Notes under the pieces: model-generated
Told to the model about the DNA's origin: nothing
Seen by the model: only the letters and a program-made list of their open reading frames with translations
Databases searched by the model: none
Made by a program: the position numbers and the translations under genes
Shown: one piece after another, positions 25,782 through 34,930 of the stretch
Numbering within the stretch: the first letter of the stretch is position 1
How the letters are laid out: the number at the start of each line of letters is the position of its first letter
Assembly (NCBI RefSeq): GCF_019803445.1
Contig: NZ_CP081844.1
Span: 186,001-250,000, forward strand
Source: Caenibius sp. WL
GTDB taxonomy: Bacteria; Pseudomonadota; Alphaproteobacteria; Sphingomonadales; Sphingomonadaceae
Reading direction: 5' to 3'
DNA length: 64,000 bases

Positions 25782-25803
25782 GCCCCCTCAAGTTTGAGGG
25801 GGC
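25782..25803. promoter_or_regulatory. 22-bp perfect palindrome, candidate operator
   Basis: Ten-base arms GCCCCCTCAA and TTGAGGGGGC with a 2-base centre (GT). It lies between the divergent Rieske oxygenase (start 25660) and TBDR (start 25948), 121 and 144 bp from the starts. A symmetric site of this length in a divergent promoter region is a strong candidate for a dimeric regulator; the LuxR-type protein at 22212 is the closest one. Confidence 0.55.
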
Positions 25804-25947
25804 GTGCGCCACGATCGCTTTCTATCATCCCGCCCGCAACCGGGCCGGAAACGGTGGAAACGCGAGAGGGACCGCCCGCCTCGCCTTTCCGCTCCGCCCG
25901 ACAGACGGCAACGATACAGAACAGACACGACACAGGGGGACATCATC

Positions 25948-28194
25948 ATGGCCGGACCATCGATTCACAGATTTGCAGGCAGCGCATTCGGGCTGGCCAC
26001 GCTCGGCGCCGCAGCCGCGCCCGCATTCGCGCAGGAAACGCCCATTCCGCCGGAAAACACCGCGCCGGACACGGGCATTGCCGACATCATCGTCACCGCC
26101 AGCCGCATGGGCGAAACCCGCTTGCAGGATACGCCGCTGGCCGTGTCCGCCATCGGCGGCGACACGCTGGCGACGCGCGGCATCACCGATGTGCAGGATC
26201 TCAAGGCCTACGTCCCCAGCCTGCAGGTGTCGGACCTCAGCGGGTTCACACAGCTCTATATCCGGGGCGTCGGCTCGAACATCGTCTTCGTCGGGTCCGA
26301 CCCCAGCACCACGATCCATGTCGACGGCGTCTATATGGCCCGCCCGCTGAGCTATTTTAACGACTTCCTCGATGTCGAACGGATCGAAGTGCTGCGCGGG
26401 CCGCAGGGCACGCTGTATGGTCGCAATTCCGTGGGCGGCACGATCAATGTCATTTCGCGCAAGCCCACCGCCGAATTCACCGGCGAAGTGCAGGCGCAGT
26501 ATGGCACTTACGATACCTATGGGCTCAAGGCCTGGATGTCGGGCCCGCTGGGCCAATCGGGCATCCGCGCCAGCCTGGCCGCCGATATTTCAGGCCACGA
26601 TGCCTATCGCAAGAACGTGTCCACCGGCAACGACGTGGAAGACGGGCGTTCGCGCGGGGTGCGCGGGCAAGTGCTGGTGCCGGTGGGCGCCGGCGAACTG
26701 ATCGTGCGCGGCGACTGGTCGCGGCAGAGCGGCGCGCTGGGCCAGTATCCCAAGCTGCTCCGCCCCACGGGGGTGCCGCTCGATGACTCGGTGCTGGGCG
26801 ATTACAAGAAAGTGTCGATGGATCTCGACAACCGCACCGTGACCAAGAATTATGGCGGATCGGCCGATCTGTCGCTGCCGCTGGCCGACAATGTCACGCT
26901 GCATTCGCTCACCGCCTATCGCGAATTTCGCGGGCGGATCGTGTCCGATGCGGATTCCAGCTCCCTCCCGCTGCTGCGCACCACCATCGGCGGCATCCGC
27001 CAACACCAGTTCAGCCAGGAACTGACTATCGACGCGCGCTTCGGCCCGGTGCATTTCGTCGGCGGCGGCTATTACTTCCGCGAACGCAACAACGAACCGC
27101 TGACGCTGAACATCATCCTGTTCGGCATCTCGCGCATCCAGCGCCCGGTCGTGACGGCGGAATCCTATGCTTTCTTCGGCCAGGCCGATATCGAACTGAC
27201 CGATACGCTCTCCATCGTCGCCGGGCTGCGCTGGACCAAGGAAAGCAAGCGCTTCCAGTTGGACGATTACTACACGTTCTCGGACGCTGCCGATCCCGAT
27301 GTGGCGGCGCGGGCGCCCCAACTGGTGGGCGTGCCGGGCTTTTCGGACCGGTATCAGGTCGATGTCCGGCGCAAGGCCGATGCGCTCACGCCCAAGATCG
27401 GCATCAATTTCCGCCCGCGCGAAGGCGTGCTGCTCTATGCCTCGGCCACGCGCGGCTTCAAGAGCGGCGGGTTCGACATCGGCACGACCAACGCCGTGGA
27501 TGCCGCCGCCGGATATGGCCCGGAATATCTCTGGTCCTACGAAGTGGGCGCCAAGACCGATCTCCTTGGCGGCAAGCTGCGCGCCAATCTCAACGCCTTC
27601 CTGTACGATTACACCGATTTGCAGGTGCAGAACTATGTCCAGACCGGGCTGACGTTCGGCGCGGTCACGCAGAATGCCGCCACCGCGCGGGTCAAAGGCG
27701 TGGAACTGGAACTGATGGCCAAGCCGGTGCGCGGGCTCGATCTGTTCGCCAACATCTCCTATCTCGATGCGCGCTATCGCAAGTATCCCAGCGCGTTCGT
27801 CACCCAGTTCGGCAATTTCGATGCCGGGGGCAAACGCATGAACAACGCCCCCAAATGGTCGGCGACATTCGGCGGCGCCTATACGTTCGATCTTGGCCAG
27901 AGCGGTTCGATCACCGCCGGGGTCGATGCCCACGTGCAATCGCGCGTCTATTTCACCACGGCGAACGACGGGGTGCAGGGGGTGACGGGCTATCCCGAAC
28001 AGCAGCGCAGCTATGGCCTCGTCAACGCGCATCTGGCGTGGGTCAGCGAATCCGAATTGTGGAAAGTGGTGGTGTCCGGCTCCAACATCCTCGACAAGGA
28101 ATACATCCTCGGCACGGCCAATTACACGGCGGCGATCGCCGGGCGGCCGGGGCGGCCACGGGTGGTCACGGCCACGCTTTCGCGCCGGTTCTGA
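25948..28194 (+). CDS. TonB-dependent receptor
   Basis: Outer-membrane receptor of 748 residues. The signal peptide ends at APAFAQ, about residue 29. The ATG at 25948 follows GGGGGA; the frame is open from 25804 but that stretch spans the palindrome and is not protein-like. The plug shows DIIVTASRMGETRLQDTPLAV and VLRGPQGTLYGRNSVGGTINV. The barrel ends LSRRF with a terminal Phe. It is divergent from the Rieske/monooxygenase pair and followed by a strong bidirectional hairpin. It probably imports the substrate of those oxygenases. Confidence 0.92.
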   Translation: MAGPSIHRFAGSAFGLATLGAAAAPAFAQETPIPPENTAPDTGIADIIVTASRMGETRLQDTPLAVSAIGGDTLATRGITDVQDLKAYVPSLQVSDLSGFTQLYIRGVGSNIVFVGSDPSTTIHVDGVYMARPLSYFNDFLDVERIEVLRGPQGTLYGRNSVGGTINVISRKPTAEFTGEVQAQYGTYDTYGLKAWMSGPLGQSGIRASLAADISGHDAYRKNVSTGNDVEDGRSRGVRGQVLVPVGAGELIVRGDWSRQSGALGQYPKLLRPTGVPLDDSVLGDYKKVSMDLDNRTVTKNYGGSADLSLPLADNVTLHSLTAYREFRGRIVSDADSSSLPLLRTTIGGIRQHQFSQELTIDARFGPVHFVGGGYYFRERNNEPLTLNIILFGISRIQRPVVTAESYAFFGQADIELTDTLSIVAGLRWTKESKRFQLDDYYTFSDAADPDVAARAPQLVGVPGFSDRYQVDVRRKADALTPKIGINFRPREGVLLYASATRGFKSGGFDIGTTNAVDAAAGYGPEYLWSYEVGAKTDLLGGKLRANLNAFLYDYTDLQVQNYVQTGLTFGAVTQNAATARVKGVELELMAKPVRGLDLFANISYLDARYRKYPSAFVTQFGNFDAGGKRMNNAPKWSATFGGAYTFDLGQSGSITAGVDAHVQSRVYFTTANDGVQGVTGYPEQQRSYGLVNAHLAWVSESELWKVVVSGSNILDKEYILGTANYTAAIAGRPGRPRVVTATLSRRF

Positions 28195-28204
28195 ACTACT
28201 CGGT

Positions 28205-28244
28205 ATCGGGATGGCGGTACGGGGCGCGCCGCCATCCCGATTTC
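28205..28244. terminator. Bidirectional terminator hairpin
   Basis: Perfect 13-bp stem ATCGGGATGGCGG/CCGCCATCCCGAT with an 11-nt loop, between the convergent TBDR (stop 28194) and MFS gene (stop 28247). Only a short T-tract follows on either strand. Confidence 0.65.
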
Positions 28245-28246
28245 GG

Positions 28247-29629
28247 TTACTGCTGGCCCATGCGGCCCAGCGCCGCGCGGTACGACGGCAGGCCCGCCAC
28301 AATGATCGTCACGATGATCGGCAGCAGCAGCGCGCCCGACAGCGCGATGGAATAGCGGATCGCGTTTTCATCCCCGAAACCGAAATCGGTGATCGCCGCG
28401 ATAAAGCTCGCACCCACGCCGAGACCGATCAGATTGACGCACAGCAGCGTCAACGCCATCACCTGTCCGCGCAGGCGGCTGGGCGTCACATCCTGGATCG
28501 CGGCGATCATCACCCCTTGCGCGCCCTGCCCGATCAGCGTGCCGATGCCCATGCAAAGCAGCGCCAGTTCGGCGGTAGGCATCAGCGGGCCGACAATCAG
28601 CGGCACGGCCTTGAGAATCGTGGTCGCCAGCACGATGCGCATATTGGCATCGGCCCGGCCCTTGCGCATCAGCACGCCCGACAGCCAGCCGCCGCCGATG
28701 GTGCCGACAGTGCCGCACACCAGCATCACCAGCCCATAGTAGAGCCCGGCCTGCGCAATCGGCATCTGGTATGTCCGCACCAGGAAGGTCGGATACCACA
28801 GCGTCACCCCGATGGAGAGCATGCCGATCAGCGAAACCGCCCCGATCAGCATGCCGTAAATGCGCCAGTGGGCGAGGAGATAGGCAATCGTCTGGCGGAT
28901 GGAAAGGGTATCGCTCTGCGCGGCGCTGGTGGTTTCGCGGCGCATCGGTTCGCGGATGGTCAGCAGCAGCAGCGCCACGATCACGCCCGGCACGCCCACG
29001 CTGATGAACACCAGTTGCCACGGTTCGAGCGCGCCGAGCCACGGCAGCACCGCCCCGCCCATCTTGGTGAAATGGGTCAGCAACGCCCCGCCCAGCACCA
29101 GCGCCAAGCCCCCGCCGATAGGATAGCCGATGGCATAGAAACTGATCGCCAGCGCGCGGCGACGGGCTTCGAAATAATCGGCGATCAGCGAATAGGCGGT
29201 GGGGCTGAGCGTCGCCTCGCCGATCCCCACCCCGATGCGCGCGGCGAACAACTGGCCGAAACTGCGCGCCATGCCGCACAGCATGGTCATCGCCGACCAG
29301 AACAGCACGCCGACCACGATGATCCGGCTGCGGCGGTTGCTGCGGTCGACCAGCCGCCCCAGCGGGATCGCGGCGACGCTGTAGAGCAGCGCGAAAGCAA
29401 AACCCTGCAGCAGGCTGATTTCGAAATCGCTGAGACCGAGGTCCTGCTTGATCGGGATCACCAACAGCGTCAGCACCCGCGCGTCGATAGCGCTGAAGCA
29501 ATAGGCGATGAACAACACGCCGACGACATACCAGCGATAGGCGGAACTGCTGTCCCGCCCCGCCGTGTGCTCGCTCGCCGCGCTCTCGTCTGGTGCGTCC
29601 GGGCGCTCCCCGATTGCCGTGCTGGCCAT
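28247..29629 (-). CDS. MFS permease (spinster-like subgroup)
   Basis: A 460-residue twelve-helix MFS permease. YCFSAIDARVLTLLVIPIKQDLGLSDFEISLLQG, IPLGRLVDRSNRRS and RIGVGIGEATLSPTAYSLIADYF match the same subgroup as the permease at 3168-4502. A hydrophilic N-terminus of about 30 residues precedes the first helix. It is 11 bp downstream of the SDR at 29641 and is the last gene of the minus-strand catabolic block. It likely moves a substrate or intermediate of that block across the inner membrane, direction unknown. Confidence 0.88.
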   Translation of the reverse strand: MASTAIGERPDAPDESAASEHTAGRDSSSAYRWYVVGVLFIAYCFSAIDARVLTLLVIPIKQDLGLSDFEISLLQGFAFALLYSVAAIPLGRLVDRSNRRSRIIVVGVLFWSAMTMLCGMARSFGQLFAARIGVGIGEATLSPTAYSLIADYFEARRRALAISFYAIGYPIGGGLALVLGGALLTHFTKMGGAVLPWLGALEPWQLVFISVGVPGVIVALLLLTIREPMRRETTSAAQSDTLSIRQTIAYLLAHWRIYGMLIGAVSLIGMLSIGVTLWYPTFLVRTYQMPIAQAGLYYGLVMLVCGTVGTIGGGWLSGVLMRKGRADANMRIVLATTILKAVPLIVGPLMPTAELALLCMGIGTLIGQGAQGVMIAAIQDVTPSRLRGQVMALTLLCVNLIGLGVGASFIAAITDFGFGDENAIRYSIALSGALLLPIIVTIIVAGLPSYRAALGRMGQQ

Positions 29630-29640
29630 GCGCCCGCGCC

Positions 29641-30507
29641 CTACCAGGCCGAGACCGGATTGCTCCGGTCGAGGATACTGGCCATGCGCTCGCGCAGCTT
29701 GTCGTCGTTTTCCGGGCTTTCCGGCAGGAGCCAGAACCGCCCGGCGCGAATGCCGTCGAGCGCGAACGCGGCCACCTCGTCCGGTTCGGTCAGCGCCATC
29801 TTGAGCCCGGTGGTCCGCACCAGATCTTCCATCGTCTCGTACGCGGGCTTGTTGTCGTCATTCGCGCCATAATCCTCGGGCCGGTTGCGCTTGGAAGCGA
29901 GGATCGAGGTGTTGACCACATGCGGCCCCGGGAACAGCACCGCCGCGCGCAGCGTGCCCCCTTCGCGCAGCAATTGCTGGTGGAGCACTTCGCTCATGCT
30001 CGTCACCGCCGCTTTGGATGCGGCGTAGATCGGCGTGTTGGGCAGCGAACGCAGCCCGCCGTTGCCGGACGAGGTGTTGACGATCACCCCTTCTTCCCCG
30101 GCGGCCAGCATGCGCGGCACGAACGCCTGGATGCCATAGACGACGCCGAACACGTTGACATCGAACCCCCAGTGCCAATCGTTGGCGGGCAGGGCCCAGA
30201 ACGGCCGCTGCGCTTCGCCCAGCCCGACCCCGGCGTTGTTGAACAGCAGATGGGCGGCGCCGAACCGATCATACACCGCGTCGGCCAAGGCATTGACGGA
30301 TTCGGCCTTGGTCACATCCACGCGGATGCCGATGACCTGCGCCCCCGTTTCGCCCGCGATTTCCGCCGCGGTCGTATCGAGGCGGCCCTGGTCGATATCG
30401 GCCAGCACCACCCGTGCCCCCGCGGCAGCGAGCCGGGCGCCCAGCGCCCGGCCCACCCCGCTTGCGCCGCCGGTGATGACAGCCACGCGATCGCGAAAGT
30501 CGCGCAT
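29641..30507 (-). CDS. Short-chain dehydrogenase/reductase
   Basis: Classical SDR of 288 residues: TGGASGVG near residues 13-20, NNAG near 92-95, catalytic Ser in NTSSGNGG and YAASK near 160. The Asp in VLADIDQGR after strand 2 favours NAD over NADP. Its ATG shares one base with the stop of the upstream decarboxylase-like gene (TGATG), so the two are translationally coupled. It would oxidise an alcohol or reduce a ketone in the pathway of the surrounding Rieske and decarboxylase-like enzymes. Substrate unknown. Confidence 0.86.
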   Translation of the reverse strand: MRDFRDRVAVITGGASGVGRALGARLAAAGARVVLADIDQGRLDTTAAEIAGETGAQVIGIRVDVTKAESVNALADAVYDRFGAAHLLFNNAGVGLGEAQRPFWALPANDWHWGFDVNVFGVVYGIQAFVPRMLAAGEEGVIVNTSSGNGGLRSLPNTPIYAASKAAVTSMSEVLHQQLLREGGTLRAAVLFPGPHVVNTSILASKRNRPEDYGANDDNKPAYETMEDLVRTTGLKMALTEPDEVAAFALDGIRAGRFWLLPESPENDDKLRERMASILDRSNPVSAW

Positions 30508-31313
30508 CAGGCGGCCTTCGCCCCGGCCAGGGCGACATCGATCCCCGGATTGAGCGGCGCATCGTTGCGCCCGACCCAGAACGGCGCGATGTAATCGCCC
30601 GGCACCGTGCGCAGGATCTGCCCGCTGGTGTTGGTCGCCCCTTCGACATAATCCATGCTGACGATCCGGCGGATCGGCACATCGACTAGCGGATCGTAGG
30701 CCGATTCATGGAACCGGATCTGGCCGTCGAACGCGCGCGAAAGGTCGTAATTGCGCTTCCAGTTGAGCCGGGTCAGATAGACATCGCCATCGAATTCACC
30801 CGGCGTGGTGATCGAAGGCAGCCCCTTGTAGCAGTAGAAATATTCCTCGAACGGTTCGGGCGTGCCGTTATCCGCGCCCAGCGTGCCTTCGACTTCGAAA
30901 TAGGTGATGCCGTGGCGGGTGCAGGTGGCGCGCACATGATCGCCGTTCTTCTCGAACGTGGTTTCGGCCACTTTCTTGGGTTCGCCGAACCGTTCGCGCC
31001 CGCTGGTGACGACGCTTTCGCCCTCCATCGCCATGTGGAAGACATAGCCGCCCGGCGTGCCTTCGTAATCGCACATCACGCCCAGCGTCAGCGCGCCGAT
31101 TTCCATCGTGGTTTCCGGCGTGACATGCATGGCGACATGCGCGAACTGGAGGAAGATTTCCGGCCGCGCCGCCGCGACGAGCGGCCGGGGCAGCATGGCC
31201 TTGATGATTTCCGGATCGGTTTCATAAACCGCGCGCACCGTGCGCACCGTGTTGTTCAACCCCGATGTCTGCGGGGCCGCCACCGGCCCCTGAACAAAAC
31301 GCAGCCTTGCCAT
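30507..31313 (-). CDS. Acetoacetate decarboxylase (ADC) family protein
   Basis: A 268-residue ADC-fold protein. The segment GRERFGEPKKVAETTFE at about residues 105-121 keeps the adjacent Lys pair (113-114) that in acetoacetate decarboxylase forms the Schiff base with the 2- or 3-oxoacid. This suggests a real decarboxylase or another Schiff-base enzyme rather than a dead homologue. Start chosen at the ATG at 31313 (MARLRFVQG), eight nucleotides from AAGGAG; the ATG at 31319 is too close to it. It is coupled to the SDR downstream. A decarboxylation after ring cleavage or side-chain oxidation would fit the cluster, as inference. Confidence 0.8.
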   Translation of the reverse strand: MARLRFVQGPVAAPQTSGLNNTVRTVRAVYETDPEIIKAMLPRPLVAAARPEIFLQFAHVAMHVTPETTMEIGALTLGVMCDYEGTPGGYVFHMAMEGESVVTSGRERFGEPKKVAETTFEKNGDHVRATCTRHGITYFEVEGTLGADNGTPEPFEEYFYCYKGLPSITTPGEFDGDVYLTRLNWKRNYDLSRAFDGQIRFHESAYDPLVDVPIRRIVSMDYVEGATNTSGQILRTVPGDYIAPFWVGRNDAPLNPGIDVALAGAKAA

Positions 31314-31394
31314 TTGCATCTCTCCTTCAGGCAAAATCTTCCCGCCGCGCGAAGCACGATGCCCCGCGCGCATGTCGTCAAACCGGCCCTGTTT

Positions 31395-32393
31395 TCAGAC
31401 CGCGACCATCTGCCGCGGCGTGTCCCCATCGACGTAGAACTGTTCGAAATAGCGGCGGAAGCGCAGGATGGGCCCGTCCCCGTCGCACAGCAACGGCCGC
31501 CGCCGGTGAATCTTGTGATTCCAGATCGGAATATCGCCTTCGACCCCGCTCTGCCCGCAGGTGTTGGCGATCGCCGCCATCACCGCCTGATGTTCGGGCG
31601 AACCTTCGGGCATGTCGGGATAGGTAAAGCAGAAGCGCAGTTCCACCTGATCGGCTTCCACCGGCGTCGCCAGCACCATCAGCGACAGAGTGACCACGCC
31701 TTTGAGCTGGGTGAATTTCTGCCCCGCCCCGTTCTGGATCGTCTGCACGCTGGACGGGATGATCTTCTCCGTCCCGTCCGGCAGTTTCACCGTGCGCTGG
31801 CCCTGCGCTTCGCTGCGGCGGATATGGCCGTCATAGCTGCTGCTGCCTTCGGGCACGGCTTCCATCTTGTGAACATATTCGAAATGAGCGAAATCGACGC
31901 CGTTTTCCGCGATTTCCTGCGGATTGCTGGCGAAGGCCCATTCGCGCCGCACCGGCTTGGCCCAGCCCGGTTCGGTAAAGGGGGCATGCTCGATCACGTC
32001 GAACATCGGCTCCACCCCTTCGGGATGATACCAGGCCCAGACCACGCCGTTCTTTTCCGAAACCGGATAGGGCCGCGCCACGGGTTCGCGCTTGGTGATC
32101 GGCGGAATCGCCCGGGCATAGGGGATATCCACGCAGAAACCATCGGGCCGGAACGCCCAGCTATGGAACGGGCAGCGCAGCCTGTCGCCTTCCACCGTGC
32201 CGCCATGGCCCATGTGCGCCCCCAGATGCGGGCAATAGGCATCGAGCATGCCTGCTTCGCCCGTTTCGGTGCGGAACAGCACCTGATCGCGTCCGAAATA
32301 ATGCACCGGCCTGACATCGCCCACGGCCAGTTCGTCGCTGTAGGCGACAAAGAACCAGCCGAACGGAATGGACATCGGGAAGCGTTCCAGCAT
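31395..32393 (-). CDS. Rieske oxygenase, KshA/DAF-36-like
   Basis: A 332-residue Rieske non-haem iron oxygenase. Cluster ligands are Cys54/His56 (CPHLGAHMGHGG) and Cys74/His77 (CPFHSWAFRPDG). The GAHxGxGG context is characteristic of the branch with 3-ketosteroid 9-alpha-hydroxylase oxygenase (KshA) and cholesterol 7-desaturase. Mononuclear iron ligands are His170 and His175 in ENGVDFAHFEYVH, with Asp167 bridging. It acts in the cytoplasm with an electron-transfer partner not encoded here. The resemblance raises a steroid or terpenoid-like substrate as a hypothesis, but branch membership does not fix the substrate. It lies 81 bp upstream of the ADC-family gene. Confidence 0.85.
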   Translation of the reverse strand: MLERFPMSIPFGWFFVAYSDELAVGDVRPVHYFGRDQVLFRTETGEAGMLDAYCPHLGAHMGHGGTVEGDRLRCPFHSWAFRPDGFCVDIPYARAIPPITKREPVARPYPVSEKNGVVWAWYHPEGVEPMFDVIEHAPFTEPGWAKPVRREWAFASNPQEIAENGVDFAHFEYVHKMEAVPEGSSSYDGHIRRSEAQGQRTVKLPDGTEKIIPSSVQTIQNGAGQKFTQLKGVVTLSLMVLATPVEADQVELRFCFTYPDMPEGSPEHQAVMAAIANTCGQSGVEGDIPIWNHKIHRRRPLLCDGDGPILRFRRYFEQFYVDGDTPRQMVAV

Positions 32394-32536
32394 CGCCTTT
32401 CTCTCTTCTCTCCTCTGCGGGCCAGTTTATCGCCTGGTCCCGAAAATCTGCGGCGTGGGGGAAGCATATACGCTAACCACCGCTACGGAAGCGCACCCGC
32501 AAGGACGCTGCGTGCGTCCTCGTGCACAATCGATTG

Positions 32537-33481
32537 CTACTGCCGGCCGCGCAGATGCGCCTCCAGCGCGGTCATCGCCGGCTCCATCCACGGGCGCAGC
32601 TTGCGGTGTTCGAAGCTCATCGCCAGATGATCGATGAAGGCGCGCGTGGCCGCGGGCATCATGCCGGGCGAAAACACCGCCCACACTTCCTTGTCGTAGA
32701 ACGCCCATTCGCGGTCGAGCGCGAGCAGCCGCCCTTCGACCAGATCCTCGCGGATCACGCTGATCGGAATCTGCGCGATCCCCAGCCCGTGGCGGGCGGC
32801 CGTGGCCAGCGCGATGCCGCTGTTGCTTTTCCATGCCCCGGTCAGCTTGGCGCGGCTGGTGGCGGTCTCATCATCATGAAACAGGAAATGGCCGCCCAGA
32901 TCGGTCAGGCATAGGTGCGACGCAAGATCGGCCGGGCTGTCCGGCCAGCCGTGCCGCGCGACATAATCGGGCGAGGCGCACAGGCAATAGGACAGATAGC
33001 CGAACAGGCGCGCCTTGAGATTGGAATCGTTCAACCGGCCATAGCGGATGATGACATCGAACTGTTCCTGCGCCAGTTCCGCCTCGCGCAGGTAGGCGAC
33101 GACTTCCATCGAGATTTCCGGGTGCTTCGCGCCGAAATCGGCGGCGATGGCGGACATGAACACCACCCCGAAAACATCGCTGAGCCCCACGCGCAGGCGG
33201 CCGACGGGCCGTTCCTGAAACTGGGCGAGCTGCCGTTCGACATCGAGCAGCGAGGACCGCATTTCCTGGCAGCGCTGGTGGAACAGATCGCCCGCCGCCG
33301 TCAGCGAAAGCCGCCGAGTGGTGCGTTGCAGCAGCTGCGCACCCACCCGCGCTTCCAGTTCGCTGACCATCTTGCTGACGTAGGATTTGGAAACGCCCAG
33401 GGATTCGGCGCCGCCGGTGAAACTACCGGTTTCGACCACCGCGAGAAATTCCTCGATCCCACGCCACGTGACCAATCGCAC
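32537..33481 (-). CDS. LysR-family transcriptional regulator
   Basis: A LysR regulator of about 314 residues. The winged helix-turn-helix lies at the N-terminus (GIEEFLAVVETGSFTGGAESLGVSKSYVSKMVSELEARVGAQLLQRTTRRLSLT read in parts), and a substrate-binding domain follows from about residue 95. No ATG fits. The GTG at 33481 is chosen, with TTG at 33475 as alternative, since longer versions run into non-family sequence. Unusually for a LysR gene it points the same way as the Rieske gene downstream and sits inside the block rather than divergent from it. The effector is probably a cluster substrate or intermediate. Confidence 0.84.
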   Translation of the reverse strand: MRLVTWRGIEEFLAVVETGSFTGGAESLGVSKSYVSKMVSELEARVGAQLLQRTTRRLSLTAAGDLFHQRCQEMRSSLLDVERQLAQFQERPVGRLRVGLSDVFGVVFMSAIAADFGAKHPEISMEVVAYLREAELAQEQFDVIIRYGRLNDSNLKARLFGYLSYCLCASPDYVARHGWPDSPADLASHLCLTDLGGHFLFHDDETATSRAKLTGAWKSNSGIALATAARHGLGIAQIPISVIREDLVEGRLLALDREWAFYDKEVWAVFSPGMMPAATRAFIDHLAMSFEHRKLRPWMEPAMTALEAHLRGRQ

Positions 33482-33605
33482 CTTCCCTTGCAAAGCCGTC
33501 GCATGCGCGGCGTTGCGGGGGAGGCTATACGTCTGCTGCCCGAATTGAAACCCCGTTGGCCGCAAATCCTTCCCCGGGGGGCGGGCCAACGGTTTCTTCC
33601 CGCCT

Positions 33606-34799
33606 TCAGGCCGCACGTTTGGCGAACTCTCCCTTGCGCGGGCCGATCCGGGCGGCCAGCGCCCACAGCGCATCTTCATCCAGATCGTCGAACACCTGCA
33701 ACGCATTGCCCGCGAACATCTTCTGGATATCGGTTTCGGGCAGCCCGGCAAGGCTCGCCCGCATCTTGTCCATCGTGGCGGGCCAGGTGCCTTCCGGGTG
33801 CGGATAGTCCGTGCCCCACAAAATGCGGTCGATCCCGATCTTGTAATAGGATTCGGTCGTTTCCTCATCCGGCAGGGCGGAACAGCCGATCCAGATGTTG
33901 CGGGCGAAATATTCGCTCGGCTTCATCGTCAGATTCGAATTGTAATCGCCCAGCTTGCCCGAGGTGTGCTTGACCGAAGCCCGGATATCCATGAGTTCGA
34001 GCACCCACGGGAACCAGAATTCGCCGCCCGCCTCGGTGAAGCAGACCTTGAGCCGGGGATAGAGTTCGAACACCCCGCCGAAAATCATCGACCACATCGG
34101 CCGGGTGAGCCAGAACGCGTATTCCGAAAGGTAAGTGCCGATCCAGCCGGGCTGGGTCGTGTCATAGGCCGGGGCCCCGCCCGAGTGGAAATGGACCGAG
34201 AGGTTCAGTTCCTGCAGCAGTTCCCACATCGGATAGTATTTGGTGTGGTTGTACATGGCATACCCGTCGGTGATGATCGGCATGAACACGCCTTTCAGCC
34301 CGGCCGCATGCGCCCAGCGGATTTCCTTGAGGTTCTGCTCCACATCGTAAAGCGCGGGGATCACCGCCAGGCCGATGCGGCGCAGCGGATCGTCCTTGCA
34401 GAATTCGGCCAGCCAGCGGTTGTGCGCGCGGGCGCCCGCCCATTGCAGTTCGGGTTCGATGCCGAACGGGCGCAGGCCCACGTCCGCGCTGAACGGGGGG
34501 GCGTTGCGTTCGGTGATGCCATCGGGGAACAGCACTTCGGCCGCCACACCGTCGCCGTCCAGCACTTGGTTGCGGATCGCCGGGTCCCATGCCCCCGCCA
34601 GCCCTTCGCCCACGCGGGCGCGCCACTTGGTGTTGAAATCGTCGAGCAGGAAGCGCTTTTCATGCTCTTCCCGGGCGACGATCTCGCGCTGCACGCGTTC
34701 GTCGAACTCCGCGTGGTACTTGCTTTCCAGATAGTCGCGGTAGCGTTCAGGCGGCAGACCTGCATGACCGTCGGACGAGATGACGAGATAGCGGTCCAT
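33606..34799 (-). CDS. Amidohydrolase family protein (amidohydrolase_2/ACMSD-like)
   Basis: A 397-residue TIM-barrel metal-dependent hydrolase or decarboxylase of the amidohydrolase_2 group, which includes ACMSD and gamma-resorcylate decarboxylase. The N-terminal SSDGHAG (about 8-14) replaces the HxH metal motif with a DxH-like one. A mid-protein His (VHFHSGG) and the late Asp in WGTDYPHPEG (about 330) complete a plausible single-metal site. The start at 34799 follows AGGAG by eight nucleotides; the in-frame extension upstream is not family-like. It is flanked by LysR and an MFS gene on the same strand. Hydrolysis of a ring-cleavage product or a decarboxylation is possible. Confidence 0.83.
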   Translation of the reverse strand: MDRYLVISSDGHAGLPPERYRDYLESKYHAEFDERVQREIVAREEHEKRFLLDDFNTKWRARVGEGLAGAWDPAIRNQVLDGDGVAAEVLFPDGITERNAPPFSADVGLRPFGIEPELQWAGARAHNRWLAEFCKDDPLRRIGLAVIPALYDVEQNLKEIRWAHAAGLKGVFMPIITDGYAMYNHTKYYPMWELLQELNLSVHFHSGGAPAYDTTQPGWIGTYLSEYAFWLTRPMWSMIFGGVFELYPRLKVCFTEAGGEFWFPWVLELMDIRASVKHTSGKLGDYNSNLTMKPSEYFARNIWIGCSALPDEETTESYYKIGIDRILWGTDYPHPEGTWPATMDKMRASLAGLPETDIQKMFAGNALQVFDDLDEDALWALAARIGPRKGEFAKRAA

Positions 34800-34930
34800 G
34801 GAATTCACTCCTGCTTTTGTCGTTCGGGGCGGCAGCCGGGCTTCGTGCGAGGCGGCCCATGCCCCTTGATTGCGTGGGTCCAGAATACCGCGCCGCCACC
34901 GTTTCCCACAAGGCAACCAGCGCGCACATA

